Notes under the pieces: model-generated
The model's input: the letters and a program-made list of their open reading frames with translations, nothing else
Told to the model about the DNA's origin: nothing
The model's database searches: none
Position numbers and translations under genes: made by a program
Part shown: positions 31,424 through 43,047 of the stretch, one piece after another
Layout: each line of letters starts with the position of its first letter
How positions within the stretch are numbered: position 1 is the first letter of the stretch
NCBI RefSeq assembly: GCF_907165205.1
Contig: NC_058197.1
Location: forward strand, 3,244,595 to 3,308,594
Length of the DNA: 64,000 nt
Source: Coccinella septempunctata
Taxonomy: Eukaryota > Arthropoda > Insecta > Coleoptera > Coccinellidae
Reading direction: 5' to 3'

Positions 31424-32575
31424 TTGATGGCTCTGGAAGAGGGTGCAGACATAGTGGCGATAACTGAGCATTGGAAATCCAAAGATGAACTCGAAGCCGG
31501 CATGTTGGAGGGTTACAAGCTTGTTTCAAGTTTTTGCCGTTTGAAAGGAAGACATGGTGGAACTGCAATTTACTGCAAGGAAGATCTGAAGTGTACTGAT
31601 AGGCAAGATTATAATTCACTAAGTATTCCTAATGTCATTGAATGTTGTGCTGCCAGTTTGTATATGGAAAACTGTAAAATGCTTATTATTTGTATCTATA
31701 GGCCTAATACCCCGCCATTAGCCGATGTTGTACAGTTCCTCGAATGCCTAAGAGAAATTTTTGAGCGTTGCTTGTCGGAGACATCTGACTATATTCTGGT
31801 AGGAGATTTTAACCTAGATATTCTGTCTTCTTCTTCTGATGTTAGAGAATTTCTGTCTTTGTTGGAGAATTTCAATGTCAGAATTACAAATTTTAAGCCA
31901 ACACGTCCTGTGTCTGGCTCTTGTATAGACAATGTGTTCACCTCCCTTAGCGGTAATACTAATGTAGTTGAGTAACACATCTCAGATCATTCAGGATTGA
32001 AGTTTATCTCCACATTGATTTGCGGTGACAAAATGAAGAATAAATTTGTAAAGAAAAGAATTATAAATGACACATCAATTGAGAGGTTTTTACGGGAACT
32101 GTCACTGATGGAATGGGATGGTGTTTACGGCAGCAAACTTGATCCTAGTCAACTTTGCAATGTTTTCCACCAACGTTTTTCGGAAATTTTTGAGCTGTGT
32201 TTTCCTAAAGTTGCTATTCGACTGGTTTCTCCTGGTGTTTTTAGACAAACTCCCGAAATTAAAAAACCGAAAGATACCCTAGACAAACTTTATGTTATAT
32301 CATTCTGTAAACCAGAATTCAGGGATGTCTATAGGTCCACTAAAAGGAGATATGATTCTCTTTTGACCACAACGAAGAGAGAATATTTCAACGAGATCAT
32401 TGTAAATTCTGAAAATAATTCCAAAGCTTCGTGGAGGATTATTAATTCTCTAACCAAGAATAAAGTTCATAACGAGGTATCTCTTGGTCAAAGCGACCAC
32501 TCAGCTCTGGCAAATCGGTTCAATACATTTTTTGCAAATATTCCAGTTAAATTAACTGAAGGTTTAACCAGATCT
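31424..32575 (+). pseudogene. LINE-4 endonuclease domain and linker, one stop
   Basis: Exonuclease-endonuclease-phosphatase fold motifs: AITEHWK (metal-binding Glu), IYRPN, VGDFNLDIL (catalytic Asp and Asn) and, after a TAA at 31973-31975, HISDHSG (Asp-His pair). Linker residues follow from 31997 to about 32575. The stop falls between VVE and HIS, so a single substitution separates this from an open endonuclease. The frame start is upstream of 31424; no ATG is certain. Confidence 0.75.
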
Positions 32576-32995
32576 ATTGTTTATTGTTTATTGTTAATCA
32601 GGACACATACAGTTAATTAAATACCCAAAAAATGGTCACAATTTAGATTTAAAAAAAAAAAATAGAAGTACCTTAGAAAAAGCAAAAAAAAATGCTGGAG
32701 AATTAAAATTACGTATTCAATATAAAGAGAAAAAACCACCACAACAGTATACATCATCCATGTGGGCCGAAAGTCAGAATACCGCGATCAATGGTAAGAT
32801 GTGATGAAATAATTCTTTAGCCTTGACTTGACAGAAATTGTGCTGAGAAAAAATGGGTCAATTACTTCTTTAAAGCTGTTACATTGACTGAGCATTCTAT
32901 GAACAGGAGAGTTCATAGCGCTATTGGTTTGTCTCTTCGGTATGTGAAAGATGTCAAATTGCCTAATCCTCCTTATTGGAGCGTAAATGTTCAGT
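32576..32995. mobile_element. Insertion in LINE-4 with antisense LINE 3'-end fragment
   Basis: Interrupts the LINE-4 linker. On the - strand, bases about 32830-32990 encode RRIRQFDIFHIPKRQTNSA and PVHRMLSQCNS, the pattern of the C-terminal tail of a CR1/jockey-like ORF2. The left part contains two A runs and is otherwise unrecognised. Borders are approximate, as there is no uninterrupted copy in the window for comparison. Confidence 0.5.
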
Positions 32996-34789
32996 CTGGA
33001 GGTGATGAAGATACTTTCCAGGTCCCCATTCATCAATTTCCGAAGAAATATGATGTCTATTATCCCTAATTCTCAGAGCAAACTTGATAATTCTTTTTTC
33101 ATGTTTGATATTACGCAGGACGAAATTGTACAAGTTGTGAAATCTTTGAAAACCAATACATCATGGGGCCATGATGAGATACCGATGAAAGTGATAAAAG
33201 CATCGATAGACTTTATCATTGAACCATTAACTTTTATAATCAATCGTTCTTTCACGGAGGGTATTTTTCCGGATAATCTGAAGATTACTATAGTCAAACC
33301 CCTACATAAAAAAGGTAGCAAAGATGACCTTAACAACTATAGGCCCATAAGCATCCTCTCTTCATTTTCTAAAGTTTTTGAAAAGATTTTAAGCAATAGA
33401 ATGTCCAATTGTTTTCGTAAATTCAATGTTATTTCTGGATGTCAACATGGTTTTGTTAAAAATAAAAACATTGAAACCGCTATTTTTGAGCTCATAAATG
33501 ACATTGTTCTTGCTCTGGAGCAAGGACAAATTCCTATGGCACTGTTTTTGGACCTTTCGAAGGCTTTCTGTGTTGATCATCGGAAGCTTTTGGAAGTACT
33601 CGATAATTGTGATATCAGAGATAATCAACTCAAACTCATAGAGAGCTATTTGAAGTCCAGAAAACAACGGGTAGTTCTGGAGGCTGATGGTGAAACCTTT
33701 GTCTCGGATGAAATTGAAACAATTTTAGGACTCCCTCAGGGTAGTATTGTTGGTCCTTTATTGTTCATAATTTATGTTAATTCTCTACCTAAGGCGATCA
33801 AAAGTGAATGTGAACCTCTAATTGAGAGGATGATGAAGAATATACCCTCATCTCGGACTGAAGTAAAATCACCAGCTGTTTTGACTAAAAGCATTGAAAC
33901 AAATCATGCTCTTTCAGTTAAGTCTACAATGCCGTCCCAGGATACTACCTCAATGAGATTATTTGCAGATGATACAAATATTTTGACCCGATCGTCATGT
34001 ATTCCATACGCTGTTGATGTTTGCAATATTGTGGTTAACTCGGTAAAAACTTGGTTATGTAATTATAATCTTGTCCTAAACATTGAGAAGACTAAATGTA
34101 TGATTTTTCATAGTGATAATTCCAAATTAGATTTTCCTGAAACTGTGGATATTCTTGATAGCTCTGTTGTGGTTGAAGATAATGTGAAATTTTTGGGTAT
34201 AGTTCTTGACAGTCAATTAAAGTGGGGACCTCTTACAGAACAACTTAAGACCAGATTAAGCTCTGCATGTTACACATTATTTATGTTAATTGGTCAAGTG
34301 AATTTCGATGTGCTCAAACTTGTCTATTTTGCAAATTTTCATTCCATACTTTCATATGGAATAATTTTTGGGGGTAGTTCATCAAATGTGGAAAATATTT
34401 TCGTTGTTCAAAAAAGGGCATTGCGTACTATGTTACGTTTGAGTTATAGAGAATCATGTATAGGAAATTTCGAAAAAAATAATATACTCACTGTCTATGG
34501 ATTATATGTATATAGGCTCTTACTTTTTTTTAGAAAACGAATTCATTATTTTGAGGATTACAAAAATGTTAATAACACCAGAAGAATGTTTCCTTATAAT
34601 GTACCTATTCATAGGACAATACTAAGGGAGAGAACTGTTGAATGTATGGCAATATCTATGTACAATGCTCTACCAAAAACTATTAGAATGATCACTTGCG
34701 ATGAGGATTTTAAGAAATCTTTATATTGTTTTATTTTGAAATCAGAGCCATACAGTTTATCTGAATTCATTTCGTACTGTAGGAGATAG
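32996..34789 (+). CDS. LINE-4 reverse transcriptase, open frame
   Basis: About 597 codons with all reverse transcriptase motifs: NYRPISILSSFSKVFEKIL, ALFLDLSKAF (motif A), GLPQGSIVGPLLFIIYVN (motif B), LFADDTNIL (motif C) and KFLGIVLDSQLKWGP (thumb). The C-terminal tail ends SYCRR. Motif A in the more usual LDLSKAFD reads LDLSKAFC, so the Asp after Phe is replaced by Cys-Val-Asp. The domain itself looks complete, but it is cut off from its endonuclease, so it would at most act in trans. Confidence 0.75.
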   Translation: MEVMKILSRSPFINFRRNMMSIIPNSQSKLDNSFFMFDITQDEIVQVVKSLKTNTSWGHDEIPMKVIKASIDFIIEPLTFIINRSFTEGIFPDNLKITIVKPLHKKGSKDDLNNYRPISILSSFSKVFEKILSNRMSNCFRKFNVISGCQHGFVKNKNIETAIFELINDIVLALEQGQIPMALFLDLSKAFCVDHRKLLEVLDNCDIRDNQLKLIESYLKSRKQRVVLEADGETFVSDEIETILGLPQGSIVGPLLFIIYVNSLPKAIKSECEPLIERMMKNIPSSRTEVKSPAVLTKSIETNHALSVKSTMPSQDTTSMRLFADDTNILTRSSCIPYAVDVCNIVVNSVKTWLCNYNLVLNIEKTKCMIFHSDNSKLDFPETVDILDSSVVVEDNVKFLGIVLDSQLKWGPLTEQLKTRLSSACYTLFMLIGQVNFDVLKLVYFANFHSILSYGIIFGGSSSNVENIFVVQKRALRTMLRLSYRESCIGNFEKNNILTVYGLYVYRLLLFFRKRIHYFEDYKNVNNTRRMFPYNVPIHRTILRERTVECMAISMYNALPKTIRMITCDEDFKKSLYCFILKSEPYSLSEFISYCRR

Positions 34790-34832
34790 GTATGTTAATA
34801 TTTTGTCTGTTTGATTCCTGTTCAATATGTTT

Positions 34833-35609
34833 TGTGATGAACCCCAGTTTTCTGAGGAAAATTGGAGTTCATCTTAGTGCATTTTTTCGTTTTAAATTTC
34901 CGTCTTTGAAAATATTTTAATTCTCGAATATTCCGTACGTTCATTCCGACAGGCAGAGTAAATGTAAAAAAACCGCTTATCTGTATTTCACGTTGTTTTT
35001 CTTACATGCCGCTGAAGATTTCGACGTTTTTCATCTGTTGATATGCGATAAACCGGAGCTGACGACGTTTTTCAGTCTTGTCGCATTCTGGAATTTTCAG
35101 ATTTTTACCGTGAGAGGGGATATGCCTATAAAAGCAAATTTCCCCCCCGCTACGGTCACTTTTCGACTTTTCGACTGTTACTTCATTTCTTCGGATGACT
35201 TTTGAATTTTACTTCAGTGCTTTCCTTCCGCTTGAGTATTTTCGATTTTTTCGCTTTCTAACGTGGTTTCTAACTTCTGTTATAAATTCAGTTGATTTTC
35301 CGTATTTCTTTCACCGTTGAAGATAATCATTTTGTGTTATTTGCATCAGTGCTTAGAGTTAATTTTTTAGTTGTTTCTTTTAAATCCTTTGAGTTTCGAG
35401 TGCTTGAAACAATGGAGGTAGGTCCCCGTCTGTACCGTTCAGTTTCTTTGTTAGACCTACGCCGTTACTTCCTTAACTTTGACACTGCTGTACTGTATCG
35501 TTTTCTGTTGTATTTTATCGTTCTTTACCCTGTTGCGCGAAATAGACATTTTCTTCGCTGTCAGTCATGGCGTGCTATAACCCTTGGGGCAGCGAATAAA
35601 AGTCTCGAA
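34833..35609 (+). other. LTR-like segment with TATA promoter
   Basis: Starts TGTGATGAACCCC at the break of LINE-4 and includes an imperfect hairpin (GATGAACCCC…GGAGTTCATC). CCTATAAAAG lies at about 35122-35131 and AATAAAAG at about 35598, a spacing that would suit an LTR. There is no second LTR and no gag/pol next to it. The segment ends abruptly against a Dong fragment. I see no gene in it. Confidence 0.35.
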
Positions 35610-35894
35610 CAGATCCGCCCGATATCTCAGATATCAAAAGGATTAAGCTCTGTTGGAGCCCTTTCCAGGTTTTCGGGCTCGTGGTGGTGGTCGGGTTCGG
35701 GTCGCTCCTCGGCTCCCTGCTGTAGGTTGGATTCCTGCTCCACCCGCACTTCCTGTCGGAGCAGACGGTGTTCCTCTGCATTCCCCATGTACTTGCGTAC
35801 AGTTCTCGCCGTTCCGAGCAGTACCGCCTTCTGCATGACTTTATAAATATTTTCGTCCAACTGAAGTTTTCTCAAGTTCTCTAGTATTTTCTTC
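35610..35894 (-). mobile_element. Short Dong derivative, 3' part
   Basis: Dong 3' coding end (stop at about 35627) lacking the last ~80 bases of the family. It is interrupted at CTAGTATTTTCTTC by a 6.2-kb TIR element and continues at 42105-42205. The combined copy starts at the same base as the short copy at 6266. Confidence 0.85.
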
Positions 35895-36040
35895 CGAGGG
35901 GTGAACCGGTCATGAAAATGTTGTACACCACAATTCACACAATTCACGCAATTCCTATAATAGCATATAAAACAATTCAGACAATTCAACAATTCACACA
36001 ATTCAAGAAAATTCATGGCAATTCACGGCAATTCACGGAC

Positions 36041-36130
36041 AATTCAATACAATTCATGGCAATTCAATACAATTCATGACAATTCAATACAATTCATGAC
36101 AATTCAATACAATTCATGACAATTCAATAC
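36041..36130 (+). repeat. Subterminal 20-bp minisatellite (left)
   Basis: AATTCAATACAATTCATG(A/G)C repeated four to five times, within a looser array of ~10-base CAATTCAC-like units from 35925. Confidence 0.9.
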
Positions 36131-37445
36131 ATACAATTCATAGTTATGTATTTTTTTTTTAATAAATATTTTGGGAATTTTCTTCACATCACACTATGAG
36201 AGGTCTGAAACCACTCAATAATATGTCTTATAGATATAGCCAGATAGTAGTTAAGGCTAACTGAGGCTAGCTTACAGAAATTGCTTCTATCCATGGATAT
36301 CCTATACTTTATTGTTTGATGTACTATTAACCTCCCCTCAGCAACATAGTTATATAGTTATATAAGCTGATTCAAACAACTTTGAAATTCAACTGAATAA
36401 AATGTTGTGAAAACGACCTAATATAGGATAAGAGCATTCCCTTCGAGATTCCCTTCCATAACGACAATTTTGAAAATTGAGGTATAAAATTGTATGATCC
36501 GACAAAATACTTTCAGGTAAATTTTTTAAAATTCCCTCAGCAAATGGCTCTAGAGTTATTCTGTGCATAAAATCTTTTTGGTCAAAATGGGCAACCGTAA
36601 TATTGAATACAACAGAGCGTACCCGTACATTGAGTTATAAGATTTTATGAAGCGAAGAAATACTTCTAGGTGGAATCTTTTGAATCAGTACCTTCTATCA
36701 AACGCAAATTGATCGAGTAGTTGAAAAAAATGGTTACTGTGCAAGCAATTAATTTTAAATCATACATCAACATGTCGAGTTATTTTATGGAATTTTATGA
36801 AAGTATGTGAAGTACTACAAAATAATAACACAACTTACCATGTTTCAGAAACATGGTGCGTTGAAATCAAGATTGTGTTCTCATGAAAGTTGTTCGTTCA
36901 ATTTATATGGAATAACAAAGAGCTCACAGAATAACCATCAAGAGATTCGACACACGTGCTAAAATATCTATGTCCACTTTTTGAGTGCTGAAAACAATTA
37001 TTTGTATTATTTATTCATCTTCACTGATTAATCAACTAAAAATATATCCCTCTCCGAATTGCCCAATTCGGTGATCCTTAGTGTGTACCTACATATCTAG
37101 GAATTCATTCAACGCGAACCTTAATTATTACATTACTAAAGCTCAATTGATTACAAATGGTATAAGCTAAATATATGATTTATATATTATTTGAAACATT
37201 AGACAAATGTTTCAAATAATTTTTATTTTAGACTTGGGGAGACATCTCCAAGCGAGTCTCCAAGTCTTAGATGAACCTCCGAATGATCTTTGTCAGGTTG
37301 AGAGGGAAGAAGCTGTGAATATATAATTGACATTATTGCAATCGATATACCGATATAGACCGACATTTCGAATTAACATCTTCTCAGAAATTATAAAAGT
37401 GTTAAAAATGAGGTTGAAATAACCAAAATTATATGATATGCATTG

Positions 37446-37481
37446 AAGAAAGAACGCCCGTAAGGACGGGCGTTCTTTCTT
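37446..37481. other. Perfect 16-bp hairpin
   Basis: GAAAGAACGCCCGT (37448-37461) and ACGGGCGTTCTTTC (37466-37479) pair perfectly around AAGG; two more A-T pairs extend the stem. It is GC-rich in an AT-rich context inside the 6.2-kb element. Confidence 0.8.
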
Positions 37482-38144
37482 TCATTGTTAAGGAACAATG
37501 ATTTTAATGGGTTATTCCCAACAGAGTAATAAAACGGTTTCAACCAAAGAAATCGTTTCAGGTACCTGCTATTGAACGCAAAGAGATCGGGACCAATATT
37601 CACCAATATTGTTGGTGAATAGTCCCTGTACAGGTTAACAATGTGTTTTGATGGCTGTTCATGATGTAAAATGTTATATCGAACCAATTTACTCTATTCT
37701 CAAGAATGCACATGTCTCGAGAAAATTTGAAATTTTTAACTTTGAATCCCTCCAGGCCCCCGTACGGGCTGACAATGAGCTCTGATGATTTTCATTGGTA
37801 TAAATCAAGGTATGAATAATATCCGATTGCATCTCATTCTTTTTCCAAGAGAAACTCAAATCCTAAAACGAGCAATAATATCTTTTTCAGAACTGTAAGA
37901 ATTGTATACTGAACAATACAGTTATCCTTAGAGCGCGGCGTTGACAGATTGTAACTGTGGATGAAAGAAACCTGGCTTCACACCCGTAGGAAATTATTGT
38001 GTATCAATAAGAAATAATGAAAAAATTAGATGTTGTATAATTCTTACCTGCTCAATCTTATATCACTTTTATTCAAATCACAGAATACAGAAATCAAACT
38101 CGGAGTTTGCACTATTGCGCCGGCATGCGACTATATACATGTCT

Positions 38145-41100
38145 ACCCAGCGAGCACAAACATGGGATGTTTTGGGATGTTTCGAAAATGTTGGCATGAG
38201 GATGTTTCTTTGAAACGTAATATGCACTTCCCAAAGAGGTCTCCAAAGGCTATTGGAAATCTTTATTTGTTCTGATCTGTGCCATCTGTGGCAATTCTTC
38301 GTCTACCTACTGAGAGGTACTGTCGAGTTGAAAATAATGTAAACGTGTGGATGTTACGGCTAAAGATAGGTGTGAACATAAACTTAAGATTAGCCGGCTA
38401 AACTTAGGTTTAGCTTCGGGTATTGGCTAATGTTAGTTTCTTCTATCTTTAGCCGGCTAAACTTAAGTGTTACCACATCCCATCGGCTTAAAATGTACAA
38501 GGCTTGAGGGGCGCAAATTATAAAAGAATGTAAAGAAATAGAATTACGAGTATAATTAAACTATTAATGCAATGCAATTTTTGTATGAATTTCACATATT
38601 TTAATAGCAGAAAAGCATTCTGTTAAGCAGTTGAGAAATTGGAGAATGAACATATATTTGTTTCAACTGTGTCTCAACGAATTCTTATTGACGAATCTAA
38701 AACTCTAAAAGCTTGATGACAAATTTCGAGAATTGCTCTTTTGAGTGCGAGGGAAAACTGTAGTGTTAATGATTGTTTTTCATCTTGTTATTATTCATAA
38801 TTTGAGGAGAATTGAATGATAAAAAGGAGAGAATGAAGACGAGAATGATGCCGCGAACTTCTTCATCAAAATACCAAAGATCAAATTCTAGAAAAATCAG
38901 TAGAAGTACCCAATCTTGTTTGTAGTTAACCGGACTATTTGGCTGATAAGCTTTACGATGAATGCACTTGTATCCCTCGGGATGATTCATCAAGGGTGGC
39001 GTATTTTGGAACCCATATGTTCAATGACTCGAGAAGAAATTTTCAAGAAAATCAGCTGGAGAAAGTGTTTTCAACTATGTTCATGTTCATAGTTTTTTTT
39101 TTTTTGCGAAAGAATTGGTTCGAAAGAAATTGCAACTTTAGAAATATAGTTCCTATTTCGTAATTTTTCCATAAATTCAATTATTGAACGGTAGGGAACA
39201 TATAATTTTGTTAATAGGAAGAATTTTCTGTGTCTAATATCTCATTTCCTTGTGGGGTCATATTATGGTTTTTCACAAATTGGGTTTGATTTGAAGAGCA
39301 TTAATCTCCTAAACAGATGAAAATAACTGGTTAAATATTGAATTGAAAACCCATGGGCGTTATGTAATACAATCCCAATACATTCAATGCTCTTTTGCAT
39401 ATTTCAATTCTAAAAATTTAAACAAAAAAGTGGTCGTGTGCGTTAGTCCTCTCCCATCCGACCATTCATATGGACATCACCTCTCCGCGTGTCCATCGAA
39501 TACATTTTTAGCCGTTCCGTTTTGAGTAATGTGCACATTAGCCGGCTAAAGATGAAAAGACCTGACGCAGATGAATATTTTATCGAACTTTAGCCGATCC
39601 TCGAATATAAACCTAAGTTTAGCCGGCTAATCTTAAGTTTATGCTCACACCTATCTTTAGCCGTAACATGGATATCTTCTCTTGCCGTCGCATAGTTTGC
39701 CTTGGGAGGTTTATTCCAAACATTGAACTAAAGAAAGTTCAATGATTCCAAATAAACAATATACAATTGACCTATTTCATTTTGCCGCCATTTCCACTTT
39801 CTTCGTAGTTTGGACTGTGGACTGTTCGGAGTTGAAAGTTGATTGGTGATTTGTATAATATTAACTACTTCTGTGTTGGTTTTGATTGTGAATTTAGGAT
39901 CGATCTCTTCATAGTAACCAAATACAATTAATAAGTAAGTATTACATGAATTAAATGTATAGTATAATGTCCAGAAACATACATATAACCTCAAAAGAAT
40001 CCACGCTGCGTGGTTAATATTATTTGTGTATTTGGGACTAGGTATAGGATCATTGTATTTTGGTTGGAATAATCGAATGGTTTATGGAAGGTTATTATAA
40101 TTATTCAAGAAATAACTTTATAAAGTTTAAAGCCATATCATCGAGGATTTCAACATATTTCGATAATCTATCTCTGCCGTTGATATATTTTGCAAGATTG
40201 TAAGATTACTCTTCCGACGATGATAATAATCATTCATCACTTGTGAATCACAAAATAATTCAAATTGTCCCAGAAAAGTTCTTGTTTTTGAAAACTCCTT
40301 TAAATTGTTCCATCTTTAAATACCAGTACAAATAATTAAATAAATAAAATCGTTTCGCAAATCAACCTGTTCAGGAGCTATATACAACTCAAATCTTCCA
40401 GATCCTTTCATGCAGCTATTTTCTCTGTTATTTTAATTGGAAAAAATCATCTTAACCTTCATATATTTTGTGAATTAATTGTTTGAGTTGTTTTTATTTT
40501 GTAGATGTGATCCATAAAAAAATTCCAAATCACTAGGAAAGTATTCGAACTTTATGCCAAAGATTGGTTTAGGCATATTAGCCAGAGGAGGAGGGACGAT
40601 AAAATGAAGGGAAAATAAATTTTTCATGAATTTTTTTTCATTTTCCCTTTCGGTACATCTAATATTATAATCAGTTTGTTTTCTATTATTTCTGTTTTTT
40701 TATGTTAAATGTGATATTTCTTTTTGGTTATTTATGTTTGTTTTATTGAATGTGATATATTTTTTTGTTTATTCTCCTTTTCTGTAGTATAATATTTATC
40801 AATTGTTTTTTGTTGTTCAATTTTTTATGTGAAATGTGATTTCTTTTCCTTTTGTACCTGTTGGAGTATCATTAAAATATTTTTATTCTTATATAGTATT
40901 CTGTATTTCATTTAAAAACTTTGTAGTTCATTTAAAATAGAATGTGGTATATTCAAACATTCAAATCAAAGAAAAAAAGGCCTCACAAAAGAATTTCATA
41001 TGAAGTCTTACAAACAGCGATTTCGTGTGCGCAAAGCGCTTTAGAAATGTTCTATTGTGTACATGAAAAGGCTATCAAAAAAACTTCTGAGTAGTTCTTT

Positions 41101-41260
41101 TTGTGACATCCCAGGACATCCATATAATAGCCGCCTGCGGCGGACATTGGCTGTTCTATAAAAGTTCTATTCATGTATAAACAGAACATCGCAGTGGATG
41201 TTCAATGTCTCGAAATCTCTTACTTTTAACATCTCTGAGATGTTTTTGTGCTCGCTGGGT
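38145..41260. mobile_element. 3.1-kb TIR element nested in the 6.2-kb element
   Basis: Terminal inverted repeats ACCCAGCGAGCACAAA (16 bp perfect, then ACAT after a 2-base shift). Flanks ACATGTCT and ACATGAAT agree at 6 of 8 bases, compatible with an old 8-bp duplication of hAT type. No transposase frame is seen, and a 1.3-kb element interrupts it. Confidence 0.65.
38352..39668. mobile_element. 1.3-kb TIR element nested in the 3.1-kb element
   Basis: Inverted ends of about 62 bp with one mismatch, starting TGTTACGGCTAAAGATAGG, flanked by the 4-bp duplication TGGA. The palindrome TTAGCCGGCTAA occurs four times near the ends (about 38389, 38450, 39538, 39613). No coding sequence; the superfamily is not resolved. 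Confidence 0.75.
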
Positions 41261-41916
41261 ACATGAATATGACTATATACATGTCCATATACATGTGCAA
41301 ACCTCCCTTTCTGCTTCCTAATAGTTGGACAGGTTGGACACCTGTGAATTGCAAGACAGCGAATCGCCCAACAATTAGAAAATGCATTGCAATTCATAAC
41401 AATTCCAGACAATTCATGAGAATTTTCGAACAATTCACGGAAATTAATAGTTCAGAACAATTCTTTATATTTTACGACGATGGGCAAGTTTCCTAAAACT
41501 CCAAAATCGAATTCAAATTATTTATGGAAACCCATTTCCATTAGTTATCCAACACGTAAGAGATTCGCTTCAAAATTCAGATATACACCCTTCGAAACTT
41601 AATAAACATTCGATTGTGTAAAAGCGTGTAACGTAGAATGCCCTTACTACAGTCTAGTAATTTTTGTCAATTCGACACCAGTGAAACCGATCAAGAAAAT
41701 ATAGAATTCCATATCCACCGAAATATCCACATATTACAAAAAAAAAATTCTGAATTCTATACCTTAGAACACATCCATGTTCTATAAGGGAGCTCTTCTG
41801 AAATCACAATTTCCGACCGAATGCAATGTGTTAAAATTCTAAAAAAATAAATTTCATATGTATTTGAGTTATAAAAATTCTTAGATTTTGAAATTTAGAA
41901 AAATAGCCCATTCTCC

Positions 41917-42066
41917 ACAATTCACGACAATTCTCAACAATTCCTGACAATTCACACAATTCTTGGCGATTCACAACAATTCTTGACAATTCACCACAAT
42001 TCCTGGCAATTCATGACAATTCTCAACAATTCTTGGCCATTCAATTCAATTCATGACAATTCCTGC
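41917..42066 (+). repeat. Subterminal ~10-bp repeats (right)
   Basis: About fifteen degenerate units of the form CAATTC(A/T)(C/T)(G/A/C)A, the right-hand counterpart of the array near 36000. Confidence 0.8.
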
Positions 42067-42104
42067 AATTTGTACACCACAATTCACGACCGGTTCACCC
42101 CTCG

Positions 42105-42205
42105 AATTTCTTCGGTATCAGGCCTGTAGATGAAATGACAATAGGGATGGTCTTTATATCTTTCAGCTTCCACTGTCTTCTGGTTTGTTCCACGAGATCT
42201 CTGTA
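42105..42205 (-). mobile_element. Short Dong derivative, 5' part
   Basis: Continues 35610-35894 after the TIR element. Its 5' end, CCACGAGATCTCTGT on the + strand, is the same truncation point as at 6266, and it abuts a (TTA)n tract (42206-42231) joined to U. Confidence 0.85.
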
Positions 42206-43047
42206 TTATTATTATTATTATTATTATTATAAATAGTAGATGAATCCCTAAAACAATGTTCTTGAATGACAAAAAAAAGCAGGATTGGAAATTATCCTGG
42301 TTATAGTGAACCAATGTCTCAATAAATGAGAGGATGAAATAACTCGAAACAAACGAAATTAATTCAGGAACATAATACACATTGATATAAAAGTGGACAA
42401 ACAAATCAACAGTTGTTGGTTTTCATATATCTGAGTTGATTTCGTTTATTTATCGCCCTTATTCGAAGGCTCAATTATTTGATATCCTCCTACTTAATTT
42501 TTACTGATAATTAGTATATCTGGTCATATTTTGAATTTTTAATTTTTTTTATACCATACTTGGAACGGGACCTAACGTTGTCTTTTGAGTACACCTAACA
42601 ATTTTTAATTTTTTTTCAAACCTAATGTTTCATTTAGAATACACTCTATATCATAAATGATTCATTATATCAGACTTGCACTCTGAATTCATACATAACA
42701 TATTGCTTGATTGCAGGTCAAGAAGCGTTCAGTGGATTTTTTTTTGCATAGTACTTGAAACAGTATTAACTGTTAACTTTTATGATCCCCTATCAATTTT
42801 TATTTGTTTTCAAAATAAATGTTTCATTAAGAATATGCTGTAAATTCAAATATCAGACTTGCACTCCAATATTATGAATTTTCTATTTCTTGATCGCAGG
42901 TCAAGGAGCGTTCAGTCTGTTACGCATAGTACTTAAAACAGTACTGATGTCTTTTCTCTACATCTAACAATTTTAAATTTTTTTCGAAGGTAATATTTCA
43001 TTTTGAATATAGAGCGCGGTCTGGAGTTACAAATCCTACAAAAGTTT

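Larger units (their letters stand above)
31323..34832 (+). mobile_element. LINE-4 copy B, near full coding length
   Basis: Non-LTR retrotransposon with an apurinic-type endonuclease and reverse transcriptase, CR1/jockey-like. The endonuclease part has a stop at 31973 and an insertion of about 420 bases lies near 32575-32995; the reverse transcriptase half is intact. The 3' end is cut at about 34832, before the AATTAATAAACAT terminus seen in copy A. Confidence 0.85.
35895..42104. mobile_element. 6.2-kb TIR element with subterminal minisatellites
   Basis: Ends CGAGGGGTGAACCGGTC (17-bp perfect terminal inverted repeat, 20 of 21). It is flanked by ATTTTCTTC and AATTTCTTC, a 9-bp target duplication with one mismatch; the undisturbed Dong copy at 48050 reads AGTTTCTTC. 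A 9-bp duplication fits Mutator-like elements, but no transposase is visible, so it is non-autonomous or decayed. Next to each end lie arrays of ACAATTCAC-type repeats (35925-36140 and 41917-42066). A 3.1-kb TIR element interrupts it at 38145. Confidence 0.75.

Noticed and set aside
36001..36140. Direct repeats as a CRISPR array
   Set aside because: Units are ~10-20 bases with no unique spacers; they are a minisatellite in a eukaryotic TIR element.
40030..41000. Possible host exon inside the 3.1-kb TIR element
   Set aside because: AT- and T-rich low-complexity sequence with no frame above background on either strand.
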